Shown here piece by piece: positions 53,930-64,000 of a stretch of 64,000 nucleotides of DNA. Positions within the stretch are counted from its first letter, which is position 1, and every line of letters starts with the position of its first letter. The notes under the pieces are model-generated. The model saw nothing but the letters and a program-made list of their open reading frames with translations, was not told the DNA's origin and did no database searches. The position numbers and the translations under genes were made by a program. Source of the DNA: Mikania micrantha (lineage: Eukaryota; Streptophyta; Magnoliopsida; Asterales; Asteraceae); NCBI GenBank assembly GCA_009363875.1, contig CM018690.1, positions 152,001-216,000 on the forward strand. Direction: 5' to 3'.

Positions 53930-55912
53930 ATGCCGCCCAGAAAACAACCGACTCCGATACCTACTACACAGACTTCGGCACCTCACTCATCGACACCATC
54001 ACCACCAGATTCACCACCGCCACCTCCTCCTCCTCCACATAGTCCTTCTCCGAACCCGAATGCGGGTCCAGTTATTGACCCTGCCACCGTCGCTTTGGCG
54101 ACACTCCTGAGCACACAGCTTACAAGTCAACTGAAAGATGTCATCCCTGAGATGATAAATCGAATTCAGGGACATGGCAACACTTCTGGCCATACTACAG
54201 GAGAGGCTAGTGGAAACACTGGTCATACTTCAGACTGCTCCTACAAATCCTTTGTAGGATGCAAACCACCAAGCTTTACTGGAGTCGAAGGAGCTGTTGA
54301 ACTGATCCAATGGCTGGAGAAAATGGAGAACACTTTAGACATAAGCGGTTGTCCTGAACACCACAAAGTTCGCTATGCAGCTGGGTCATTTAGCAAGCTA
54401 GCATTAACATGGTGGAATGCTCAGATCAGAGCTAAGGGAAGAGATGAAGCAATGGCAATGCCATGGGCAGAATTCAAACTCCTTCTGAGGAACGAGTTCT
54501 GTCCGAAACACGAACTGCAACAACTGGAGATTGAGCTCTCGAATCATGTGATGAAGGGAGCCGACCATATGACTTTTTCCAATCGCTATCATGAACTGGT
54601 AGCCCTGGTGCCAGAGATGGTGCCCACATTGTTAAAGCTGATTGATCATTACGTAGCAGGATTACCCTCTTGTATTCAGGAGTCTGCTATCTCCTTTTCA
54701 GCTAAACTCACCAATGTGATGGTGAAGTCTGGAGTTCTAAAAGATGACACGGGGAAATCCAAGGAAACAACATCAAAGAAACCAGAGTATAACCAAAAGA
54801 AGAAACAGAAGGTCGTTAAGAATTATGCGGCCTTTACTCCTTTGAAAGAGGCACCTGCAGTACCTGTCAATCCTGCAACCAGGAATTATGGGGGAGAACA
54901 TCCCCAGTGCTCTCACTGTAAGTATCATCATCCTCCTACTGCTCAATGTAGGAAATGCACTAATTGTGGTCGATTTGGCCACTGGGTTGCAAGATGCCGT
55001 TTTGCTGTAAATCAGGCTACCAACACTGCAGCGAGAGCACTACCTCCAACACCACCACCGGGTAACAACAACAACAACAACAGGGGATGCTACAACTGCG
55101 GGGAAATGGGTCATTTCTCCCGCGACTGTCCAAAGAGAGTGAAACCAGGAGCACAAGCACCTCGCGGACGAGCTTTTGTCATTGGAGCCAATGCTGCACG
55201 CCAAGACCCTAATGTGGTCACTGGTACATTTCTTTTACATGACTCTTATGCATCTATACTATTTGACACTGGTGAAGACCAGAGTTTTATTTCATCTGAG
55301 TTTGCACGACAACTTAGTCTTACCGAGGAAACTTTAGAGTCCCCTTACATTATCGAAGTAGCAAACGGAAAGCAAGTTACAGTTAGCACTATACTTAGGA
55401 ACTGCCCACTTCCACTCACAGATCACACATTTACCATCGACTTGTTACCGATGGAGTTGGGCAGTTTCGACATCATCGTGGGGATGGATTGGCTATCACT
55501 CAATAGAGTTGAAGTCATCTTTTCGGAAAAGCTACTTTGGATTCCAGTGACGAATGATCGTGTATTGGAAGTTCGTGGGGATCAAGCAAAGCGAAACGTA
55601 AAGATCATATCATGCATAAAAGCGCGTAAGTGTCTACAAAATAAATGCATACCTTTCTTGGCTCATGTTGTGGAGAAAGAAAAAGACAAGAAAACAATAC
55701 AAGACGTGCTGATAGTAAAGGAATATCCTGAAGTATTTCCTGAAGACCTACCAGGTTTGCTACCTGTGCGACCGGTAGAGTTTCGTATTGATCTGATTCC
55801 TGGAGCAACACCTATTGCTAAGTCTCCTTACAGGTTAGCACCTTCGGAGATGCAAGAATTATCCAACCAATTACAGGAGCTGCTAGATAAAGGTTTCATC
55901 CGACCAAGCTAA
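53930..55912 (+). pseudogene. Element B gag, protease and start of RT
   Basis: The start ATG at 53930 (MPPRKQPTPIPTTQ) is preferred over 53876, because it begins the usual gag text. A Pro-rich N-terminus leads to the gag domain (FTGVEGAVELIQWLEKMENT, LALTWWNAQIR), zinc knuckles CTNCGRFGHWVARC (residues 343-356) and CYNCGEMGHFSRDC (387-400), then the retropepsin with ILFDTGEDQSF, where the family usually has Ala after DTG. The RT start has FPEDLPGLLPVRPVEF and an in-frame TAA at 55910 ending the frame at FIRPS. Otherwise open for 661 codons. Confidence 0.92.
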
Positions 55913-57455
55913 TCACCTTGGGGAGCTCCGGTTCTGTTCGTGAAAAAGAAGGATGGATCCTTTCGTATGTGCATAGATTACAGGGAGCTAAACAAACTAA
56001 CCTTCAAGAATCGGTATCCACTATCGAGGATTGATGATTTGTTTGATCAATTGCAAGAAGCTCAATACTTTTCAAAGATTGATCTGCGTTCCGGATACCA
56101 TTAGCTTAGAGTACAAGATGAAGATATACCAAAGACGGCGTTTCATACCAGATATGGGCATTACGAGTTTATGGTGATGGCTTTTGGTTTGACGAATGCA
56201 CCCGCGGTTTTCATGGATCTCATGAACCGAGTGTGTAAGCCGTATTTAGATCAATTTGTTATTGTTTTCATTGATGACATATTGATCTATTCTAAAAGCA
56301 AAGCAGAACACGAGCAACATCTTAGGACGATCTTGGAACTGTTAAAGGAAGAGAAACTCTATGCCAAATTCTCTAAGTGTGAATTTTGGTTAAAAGAGGT
56401 TCAATTCCTAGGCCACGTTGTTAACAGTGAGGGAATACACGTTGATCCTGCCAAGATCGAAGCAATAAAAGATTGGGACACTCCGAAAACACCTACGGAG
56501 ATACGTTCTTTTCTAGGCTTAGCAGGCTATTACAGAAGGTTCATCTCGAACTTTTCTAAGATAGCCCTGCCACTCACCAAGCTGACACAGAAGAGCGAGC
56601 CGTTTATTTGGGAGCAAAAGCAAGAAGAAGCCTTTCAAACTTTGAAACAAAAGCTATGTGATGCTCCGATCTTATCTCTCCCAGAAGGTTGTGATGACTT
56701 TGTTGTGTATTGTGATGCATCCCATCAGGGACTTGGCTGTGTACTTATGCAGCGGGACATAGTTATTGCTTATGCTTCGGGACAACTAAAGATTCATGAG
56801 AAGAACTACACTACTCATGATCTAGAACTGGGAGCTGTGATATTTGCTTTAAAGATCTGGAGACATTACTTATATGGCACCAAGTGTACCATATTTACTG
56901 ATCACAAGAGTCTGCAACACATATTTGATCAGAAGGAACTCAACATGCGACAACGGCGTTGGGTTGAGCTTCTGAATGATTACGACTGTGTAATCAAATA
57001 CCATCCGGGCAAGGCATATGTTGTAGCTGACGCCTTTAGTCGGAAGGAAAGAGTCAAACCCTTGCGCATCAGAGCAATGGGAATGACTGTGCAGACAAGC
57101 TTACACGGTAACATTATGCAAGCACAACAAGAGACGATTGAACGAGGAAACTTGAAGAAAGACTTAGATTGTGGAGTGGAAAAACATTTGGAATCAAAAC
57201 CCGATGGACTTGTTTACTATAAGGATCGTGTTTGGATTCCTGCAGTAGATGAGTTAAGGAAGCTTATTTTTGATGAAGCACACAAGACCAAGTACTCTGT
57301 GCATCCCGGTGCCGATAAAATGTACCAAGACTTACGTGTATATTATTGGTGGCCGGGCATGAAGAAAGACATAGCTGAGTATGTTGGTCGATGCCTTATG
57401 TGTGCTAAAGTGAAGGCGGAACACCAGAAACCGTCAGGTTTAATGGAACAGCCTG
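55913..57455 (+). pseudogene. Element B reverse transcriptase, RNase H and integrase start
   Basis: Continues in frame after the [23 protein letters not shown], an in-frame TAG at 56102, then a long open stretch from 56171. It contains [16 protein letters not shown], the catalytic [11 protein letters not shown], RNase H text [18 protein letters not shown] and [20 protein letters not shown], and the integrase zinc-binding [16 protein letters not shown]. The solo LTR interrupts it at 57455; the open frame runs on into LTR sequence to 57535, which is not native. Confidence 0.93.
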
Positions 57456-59944
57456 TGTCACACCCCGGGCCGGCGAGAACGGATCGGGTTTTCCCGTCGG
57501 GCGGAAGGTTCCCGGGGCGCGATATCTTTGAGTGATAATCAAATGATCAGATTGTTTACATAGCACATGAGATATAAATGAGAAATGCTAATCATGACAT
57601 GAAATAGAATTACAAAGTTAAATTACATTGTACATCATAATTTAACTAAGTAAATCTAATCAAAAAGAATCAATAAGTTTATATCTTGAACTGTACAAGA
57701 TATACAAAAGTGATTCACTGTTTTTGTCATATCAAAAGTATGCAGTCAAAAGTAAGCTAGGTCTTCTACAAGTCCACTAGCTTAACACTTGCACAATTGT
57801 ATCTACACCTGTCCGTCACCTGAGAAAACATGCATTTAAACAAAGTCAACACTAGGTTGGTGAGTTCATAAGTAAGTAAATTGAAAACCATTGAATTGAT
57901 CATGCACACATCCACAATGTCATAGTTGTTGCTTGTAATACTTGTTCCATCTGTACCACCCAATGGCCTCTCCTTAGTTATATGTACAAGTAGTGTATCA
58001 CCTGATCAAGTATGCTTATATATAGGGAATCCTGAAAGGGTCAAGCCCAGACGCTATCCCACCACATACTCAGTCAAGTTCCACACCACTTGCGATACAA
58101 CTAAAGATATCCATTTCCCCGCTTATTCATCGCACTTGAGATGTATTCAGTTATTGTATTGATGATAGAATAATATATTGTATGGGGTTTAATTATCAAA
58201 CCGAAGTATTGATAACCCTCGATGTATTAAGGAATTTTAGATTAATATAATCTTGTCCTTGTATTATTCTATACTTGAGGTGGGTTAACTGATGATACTC
58301 TATTAAATATTAAGAGTGTGAGTTAACCCCTTGCAACTTGTTCTTGAACCATAGTGCATAGAGCCTAAAAGGAATCCATTGAAATCCTCACGTAATCAGA
58401 TTTCAATGCATCCGATTTATCTCTACCACTTTGCATGTCTATTGTCCTCAACGAAATCTATTACTAGTAGTGTCACATGAGAGCAGATCACCTTCTCAAC
58501 CTACTAGTCAATAGGGTTCTCGCTGGATTAATTACTTATCACTGTAGATTAATACCACCATGTGTCGCTTACCAGAACCTGACTTGAGGTCGCCCTGTCA
58601 CCGGTCATACGTTACCGGCCATTGAATTGTTACGATCAACATACTAGCCCTACAAGCTAGAGGTTTGTCAAACCTATGGTACCACTATGCTATCGTCGGT
58701 TTAGTCACGTCAAACTAACTGGTCAGCGAATTAAAGGGACTTACATGATCAACTTGAACAATTTGGCACATGATTGAAGTGATATAATGCAAACAGGTCA
58801 ATAGTAACTAATTGTAATTGTATTCACTTGTACTCTTGTTCTCATTGTCATATGTTCTCCGTGATATTAACAAATTTAAATAAGAACTAGTCTTATTAGA
58901 TTATGCTAATTAATTGAGTGAATGATGTTGTTATCATGAAATTATGTTATCATGATTATCATTCCATGCTACTTGTTCTTCTTGTGATATGTGTTGAGTT
59001 ATAAGGTTAAGTATTATAAGATCTAGTCTTATTACACTTATTTAACTCTTGTATTGAATGATGTAATAAAGATATATTATCTTTATATCATTCTTGTGTT
59101 TTGCTCTTGTAATCATGTCATCATGTTTCCTTGTAATTGTTACTATGTCATTTCTTGTAAGAATAACTAAGTGTTGTAAGAGTTAACTTACTACTAAGTT
59201 ATTCTATTGTATCGATGAGTTATGATATTAAAAATATCATCATCATCTTATCTTTCCTGTATTCTTGAATTCAAACAAGCATGCATACAATGATTTATGA
59301 TAATAAGCAATTTAATATCAAATAATCAAAGTATTAACAATATGTAAGCAAAACTTTTAACTAAATAAAAGTAAAGCATGTTTCTCAGCCCCGAGAGTTA
59401 AAAATCAGTAAAGATTAAAGAAAAGGGGCATATGAACTCACCTTGTGTCCGTAGTAGTTGACTATGTAAAATACGAATGCACGCTCTCTTTGTTTGCACT
59501 TGTTATGATGTTCACGCTCCTGTATTGATTTCATAATGTTTGTAATTGTAAGTATGAGTTGTATCTGTTTGTGTGTGTAGGTGTTAGCCTCATAATTGGC
59601 TAACACTCGTGGGTCTCGGTCGTCATTCGGCCCCTGTTTGTTCGTTATGGATGTTATGTTCAACTTGATTCAACATCATGACGTTAAGGTTTCCAAGTGT
59701 CTAACTTAGGTCCTTGGTTAACATTGATAATCCTTATTGAAATCTCTCGTTTAGTAAAGTATTGATGTTCAAATCTTAAATGTGAAAGCTTTAAATAAAA
59801 TTAATTCCTTGTTTTAAGGAATTAAGTTAATCACTTGTTTAGGAAGACCTAAGAATCTCCCATGCACACCCATGCATGCTTAAGGTTTACGTAGCCCATC
59901 ATTGTTCATCATGCTATCCCCTCGTGATCTTGGTTCGTTAATTT

Positions 59945-60285
59945 TCAACTTAAGGGTTCTTGGGCCGAAAGAGCTTGGACGTATGAGGGTCACGGTCGAA
60001 TGATGGGCCGCCGAAAGAGGTGTTGGTCGAATGACTAGGTCGAATGGGCCATGTTCGGGCGAAGGAGAGCTACTGATCGAATGAGTATCCGTCGAATGAG
60101 GACTGTCGAATGAGCTTGGCCGAAAGAGGCCTAGTTCGATGGTTGCCCATTCGCCGAATGATGGTTTGCTTCGCTCTTAGCCATTCGCCGAAGGAGGATG
60201 TGCCGAAGGAGTCGACCTATTCGCCGAAGGAGGATATTCTAAGGGTCATTCGGCGGTCTGAGGGTGGCGCCATTCGGCCGCTCGA
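59945..60285 (-). repeat. Word tract CATTCGAC/CTTTCGGC
   Basis: About 20 GTCGAATG, GCCGAATG, GCCGAAAG and GCCGAAGG words on the + strand in 340 bp. Same position in the LTR as the tract at 5995-6345. Confidence 0.78.
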
Positions 60286-60919
60286 ATAACCAGATGCAGC
60301 CATGGTTTTCCAAGGAAATCGACCAGGGATCGAACTACAACTTGTTCCTAACACTTTCTAAAGGTGTGGTGAGTGATTTGCCCAAGTTCTTAAGGCTCGA
60401 AACCGGGTTTTTGGGTGGGATTCGAACTAGGGTTAGAAAACCCTAAAATTGCTACTCACATCGTGATTTTACCTCGAATCAGACGGTTGGAAGCTCGATT
60501 TTCTTGTGCTTTCGTGATCTAGGAGTTGTGATGGTTGTTTTGACACCAAAATGGCTTGAAATGGTTGAGAAATGAGTGAGTTTGAGGTTTGAATCTTAGA
60601 GAGAGAAAATAGAGAGAGAAAGTGACGGTGGAGATGGTTTAGAGAGAGAGTGTGAGGAGAGTAAATGAGGAAGATGACCTCATTTGTTGTTTATATACCC
60701 CGAGGGTATTCGGGTTCGTTTTCGTGGCTCGGTTCGTTAATTCGTCGCGTAACCGGAAAATTACGCATAATTTAAGTAGTTTTAAATAAAAGGAGTTAAT
60801 TTAATTATTTTGATGAGTTTCAAAATTGTAAAATGTTATTTATTTTATTTTATTAAATTATTTTCGTTCGTGTCGTGTTTTCGTTTTCGTTTCGTCAGAT
60901 CGCGTCACCTTCGCGCGTA

Positions 60920-61050
60920 ATTCGTTCGAATCGTCCCCGAACGAATACGACGATGGTTTTGCTTTCTGACTTTTGTTTTCTACTTTTCAGTCATTATTTC
61001 GGAACTTTAAACTCACAGATATGTTTGTGTGAATCGTCACCCACGCAAAC
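60920..61050 (-). promoter_or_regulatory. Paired hairpins with TCGTC loops (LTR 57456-61478)
   Basis: Hairpin 1 has perfect 9-bp arms ATTCGTTCG (60920-60928) and CGAACGAAT (60938-60946). Hairpin 2 has arms GTTTGTGTG (61023-61031) and CACGCAAAC (61042-61050) around TCGTCACC. The starts are 103 bp apart. Confidence 0.75.
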
Positions 61051-61483
61051 ACACTGTCAGTTCGTTATTCTGAAATAACACTGCATTTGTGTTTGAATTG
61101 TGTTTCCTCACTGTCGGACTCAACTAAACATCTTGTTTTCACATTATTCTTGTACTGACTTGTCGGCCATCTGATTCCTGTCATCTGTGGACATCAGATC
61201 GCAACCGATATGTTTTCGTTGTTCACTTGTAAACTGTTGTTTCCTGTGATTCGTTGTGTTAACTGTACTTAAGTTTTCACTTAAATACACACAACTATTG
61301 TTTCAAATGTATGTTGTACTTACTGTATTTAGGTTTACACGAAAATACGTACAACTGTTCTTGCATTTAGAATCCCGTTAATACAAGTACTGTTTATGTA
61401 TACGTATTTGCACATAGTATAAAGTGAAAGTACACATACCGTACGGACTTGCCGGACGATCTGGCACTTGCTGTTACAGCCTG

Positions 61484-62583
61484 AAATTCCACTTTGGAAG
61501 TGGGAACAAATAGCTATGGATTTTGTTACCAAGCTACCCCGCACTTCTAGTGGACATGACACTATTTGGGTTATCGTTGATCGATTAACCAAATCTGCTC
61601 ATTTCTTGCCGATGCGAGAAACTTACTCGATGGATAAACTAGCGAAGCTTTAGATCAACGAGATAGTGGTACGCCATGGTGTGCCATTGTCTATCATCTC
61701 AGATCGTGATAGCAGATTCACATCAAGGTTCTGGCAATCATTGCAGAAATCTTTGGGGACGCAATTAAACTTGAGTACAGCTTATCATCCACAAACGGAT
61801 GGTCAAAGCGAACGTACTATACAAACCCTAGAGGACATGTTGAGAACTTGTGTTCTAGACTTCGGTGGTAATTGGGATTCTCATTTGCCACTAATCGAGT
61901 TCTCCTACAATAACAGTTATCACAGCAGCATCGGTTGTGCCCCATTCGAGGCTCTTTATGGTCGGAAATGTCGGTCACCGATCTGTTGGTCGGAAGTGGG
62001 AGATAATCGTATCACCGGGCCAGAACTTATTCAAGAAACTACAGACAAGATTGCTCAGATACAACAAAGGCTACAAGCAATACGAAGCAGAAAAAAGAGC
62101 TATGCCGACAAACAACGCAAGCCGTTGGAATTCCAAGTGGGAGATCGTGTCATGCTAAAGGTTTCCCCTTGGAAAGGTGTAGTCCTTTTTGCAAATAAAG
62201 GCAAATTAACACCATGATACATGGGACCGTTCGAAATCATTGAACGTATTGGTCCTGTGGCGTACAGATTAAGCTTACCGGATGAACTTAGTGGAGTACA
62301 CGACGTGTTTCACGTCTCAAACTTGAAGAAATGCCTTGCTGATGAAGCTCTTATCATACCGGTTGAAGAAATTCAATTGGATGAACACTTACGTTTTGTT
62401 GAGGAACCTTTAGAGATTATGGATCGTAAGGTTAAGAAACTGAGGCGAAGCCGTATTTCGATCGTTAAGGTTAGATGGAACTCAAGGCGCGGACTCGAGT
62501 TTACTTGGGAATGTGAAGATCACATGAAGAACAAGTATCCCCAACTCTTTACAGAGGAAGCCGTACCGAATAACGAGTCTTAA
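61484..62583 (+). pseudogene. Element B integrase core and chromo-like C-terminus
   Basis: Resumes at [34 protein letters not shown], an in-frame TAG at 61651, then [60 protein letters not shown], a TGA at 62215, and the C-terminal [31 protein letters not shown] and a chromodomain-like VKVRWNSRRGLEFTWECEDH. Ends TAA at 62581. The D, D and E catalytic residues are visible ([19 protein letters not shown] region). Confidence 0.93.
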
Positions 62584-62616
62584 ATTTCGGGACGAAATTT
62601 CACTAACAAGGGGAGA
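62582..62616 (+). other. Stop-codon hairpin and polypurine tract of element B
   Basis: AAATTTCG-GGA-CGAAATTT (62582-62600) begins inside the stop codon and is followed by AAGGGGAGA (62608-62616) just before the 3' LTR. Confidence 0.85.
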
Positions 62617-62617
62617 C

Positions 62618-64000
62618 TGTAACACCAGTGCCGGACGCGTGCCGGAACAGTGATCACAACAGTAACTTGTACAGTAACTCAGGTACACTTTACGTGAAAC
62701 TATGTTTATGCTATTGATACATTATACTTGATACGAAACTATTATACGATTGTTTGAAAATCTGATTAAAACCTTAGGGTTTTACAGTCAGAAACATGTC
62801 AGACAACACATTATGGAAACACAGATACTTGATTTGATGCTATTGTGTATAAACGTATGTGAGGTTAAACAGAACGAAACTATAACGGTTGTTGTTACGG
62901 AATGCTAAACCGACGAATTATTCTTATAGGTGACGATCTGTATGAATGATTCTAAAAGTTTAACGTTCTGAAATAATGACTGAACAGTAGAGAACAAGAA
63001 TCAGAAAGCCAAACCATCGTGGTGTTCGTTCGAATGACGATTCGAACGAATACGCGCGATGGCGACGCATTCTGACGAAACGAAAACAAAACGAAAACGA
63101 AGAACGATACGAACGATCATAAATTTAAGGAAATATAATATTTCCTATTTTACAATTTTGAAACTCATCATAAATAAATTTAAACAAAACTATTTTAACA
63201 AATCGCGAACTAATTTACGAAACGCGTAAATAATAATATAACTCGATAAATAATTTTATACAACAATATTTAAAATGATTTCTAATAATAATCGTATTCT
63301 AAACATCCTAAAATAATCCTTTTTATTTAAATTACGAAGAACGCACGTAACGATCCGGATACGCGACGAAAATACGAACCGAGCAACCGAAACGAACCCG
63401 AATACCCCCGGGGTATATAAAGCCTAAATGATCTCATTTATTTCATTTCCACCCTCATCTTTTTCTCTCTAGCTCCAAAAATCCGGATCCCACATTCACC
63501 ACCATTTCCAAACTTTGAAGCTCCATATCTCCCTCATTTTCCAACGAAATTTGGTGATCCTTGGACCTAAACGACCATCTTGAAGCCCTCTATACGAAAG
63601 TACAACTGATCGGTGGTTTTGTCCAGCCGATTTCAAGGTATGATCAAGAGAACATCACGAAAATTAGGGTTTTCTAACACCTTAGTCGACCACTACATCA
63701 ATCGGTTTTTTTTAAAAACCATACACAGCCGACCCAATGATGTTGCGAACCATCTGCAGTACAACATGAACCTTAGAAACGAGCAGGGATTTTCTGGTTC
63801 AGTGAAAATGGTGATGAAGGAGGCATGCAGGTTCGTTAGCCGAACCTTCGACCTTAAACTCACATGGCCGAACCTTCCTTGCGTCATCTACCACCGAACC
63901 TTATGCCATCCAGCCGAACCCTATCATCAACGAACCTGAGCCACTTAGTCCAGCCGAACCCATGGCGAAATGGGCAGCAGACGAACCTAGGCGAACCTGT
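62618..64000 (+). repeat. 3' LTR of element B, first 1383 bp
   Basis: Near-copy of 51508-52890, cut by the window end. Hairpin 2 carries a G-to-T change in its arm (62933 area), and the T-run at 63706 is shorter than at 52599. Confidence 0.93.

Larger units (their letters stand above)
57456..61478 (-). mobile_element. Solo LTR (Ty3/gypsy), 4023 bp, antisense inside element B
   Basis: + strand ends TGTCACACCCCGGGCCGG...CACTTGCTGTTACA, flanked by exact GCCTG duplications (57451-57455, 61479-61483). Related to solo LTR 27899-30728. It contains a worn GTATGC module (58013), a CGAATGAG/GCCGAAAG word tract (59945-60285), a minus-strand TATATAAA (60690-60697) and paired hairpins. Confidence 0.94.
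35658..64000 (+). mobile_element. Ty1/copia element, split by two insertions, 3' end outside window
   Basis: Its parts are at about 35658-39771 (LTR, gag, protease, pre-integrase) and 49609-51507 (integrase, start of RT). It is interrupted first by the element at 39772-49608, whose TSD CGCCG duplicates copia sequence, and then by element B from 51508. The rest of RT, RNase H and the 3' LTR lie beyond the window. Confidence 0.85.
51508..64000 (+). mobile_element. Ty3/gypsy element B (Tekay-like chromovirus), nearly full-length, 3' LTR cut by window
   Basis: 5' LTR 51508-53761, primer-binding site, gag-protease-RT-RNase H-integrase with stops, a solo LTR inserted at 57456-61478, polypurine tract and 3' LTR from 62618. 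About 15 substitutions are seen over the 1383 LTR positions that can be compared (about 1%), so it is moderately young. The left TSD candidate is GTCAA (51503-51507); the right one is outside. Confidence 0.93.

Noticed and set aside
1..64000. tRNA, rRNA or snoRNA genes
   Set aside because: I looked for tRNA B-box type GGTTCGA(A/N)TCC with a paired acceptor stem and found only words of the LTR leader tracts and primer-binding sites, with no cloverleaf.

Overview
This is nuclear DNA from a flowering plant, probably a eudicot and possibly Asteraceae (the lineage is an inference). The window shows GT-AG spliced exons, plant-type Ty1/copia, Ty3/gypsy, RTE-LINE and hAT elements, and primer-binding sites matching plant initiator tRNA-Met. 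I saw no bacterial, organellar, tRNA, rRNA or CRISPR features.

The one host gene lies at 948-17030 on the + strand. It has five exons that join in phase (264+86+306+84+310 nt = 350 codons including stop) and encode a 349-residue sucrase/ferredoxin-like (Apd1-type) thioredoxin-fold [2Fe-2S] protein with a C-terminal membrane anchor. Its second intron is about 13.3 kb and holds a stack of transposons: an antisense Tat-lineage gypsy relic, split by a gag-protease-only copia element (TR-GAG-like, with an intact 516-aa ORF) and by a hAT element that itself carries a 4.3-kb solo LTR, followed by an RTE LINE. Further hAT-type elements sit in the promoter region (423-791), intron 4 (16328-16486) and the downstream flank (17719-18363).

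From 19.4 kb to the end, the window is one nested retrotransposon cluster whose order can be read from target-site duplications. An old antisense LTR (19445 onward) is split by an internally deleted gypsy element (21426-26977, TSD CATAT). The same LTR was then probably entered by gypsy element A (27352 onward). A solo LTR (27899-30728, TSD GCTAG) lies in A's 5' LTR, and a copia element (about 35658 onward) interrupts A's protease. The copia element is interrupted by a young non-autonomous gypsy element (39772-49608, TSD CGCCG, two 3065-bp LTRs that are nearly identical) and by gypsy element B (51508 to beyond the window). B carries a solo LTR at 57456-61478 (TSD GCCTG) inside its integrase.

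The most unusual signals are non-coding. (i) Five LTR types, plus B's second LTR, carry two hairpins about 101-105 bp apart in the promoter half. The stems differ between families but stay self-complementary, and the loops keep a TCGTCAC (TGACG on the other strand) core. (ii) The young non-autonomous element is packed with dozens of different short hairpins in both LTR and body, including a 93-bp tandem array and four TTCGCGGTACGCGAA palindromes. (iii) The same LTR types share a GTATGC-TATATA-GCATAC module about 500 bp from the LTR 3' end, and family-specific tracts of repeated 6-8 bp words in the transcribed leader.
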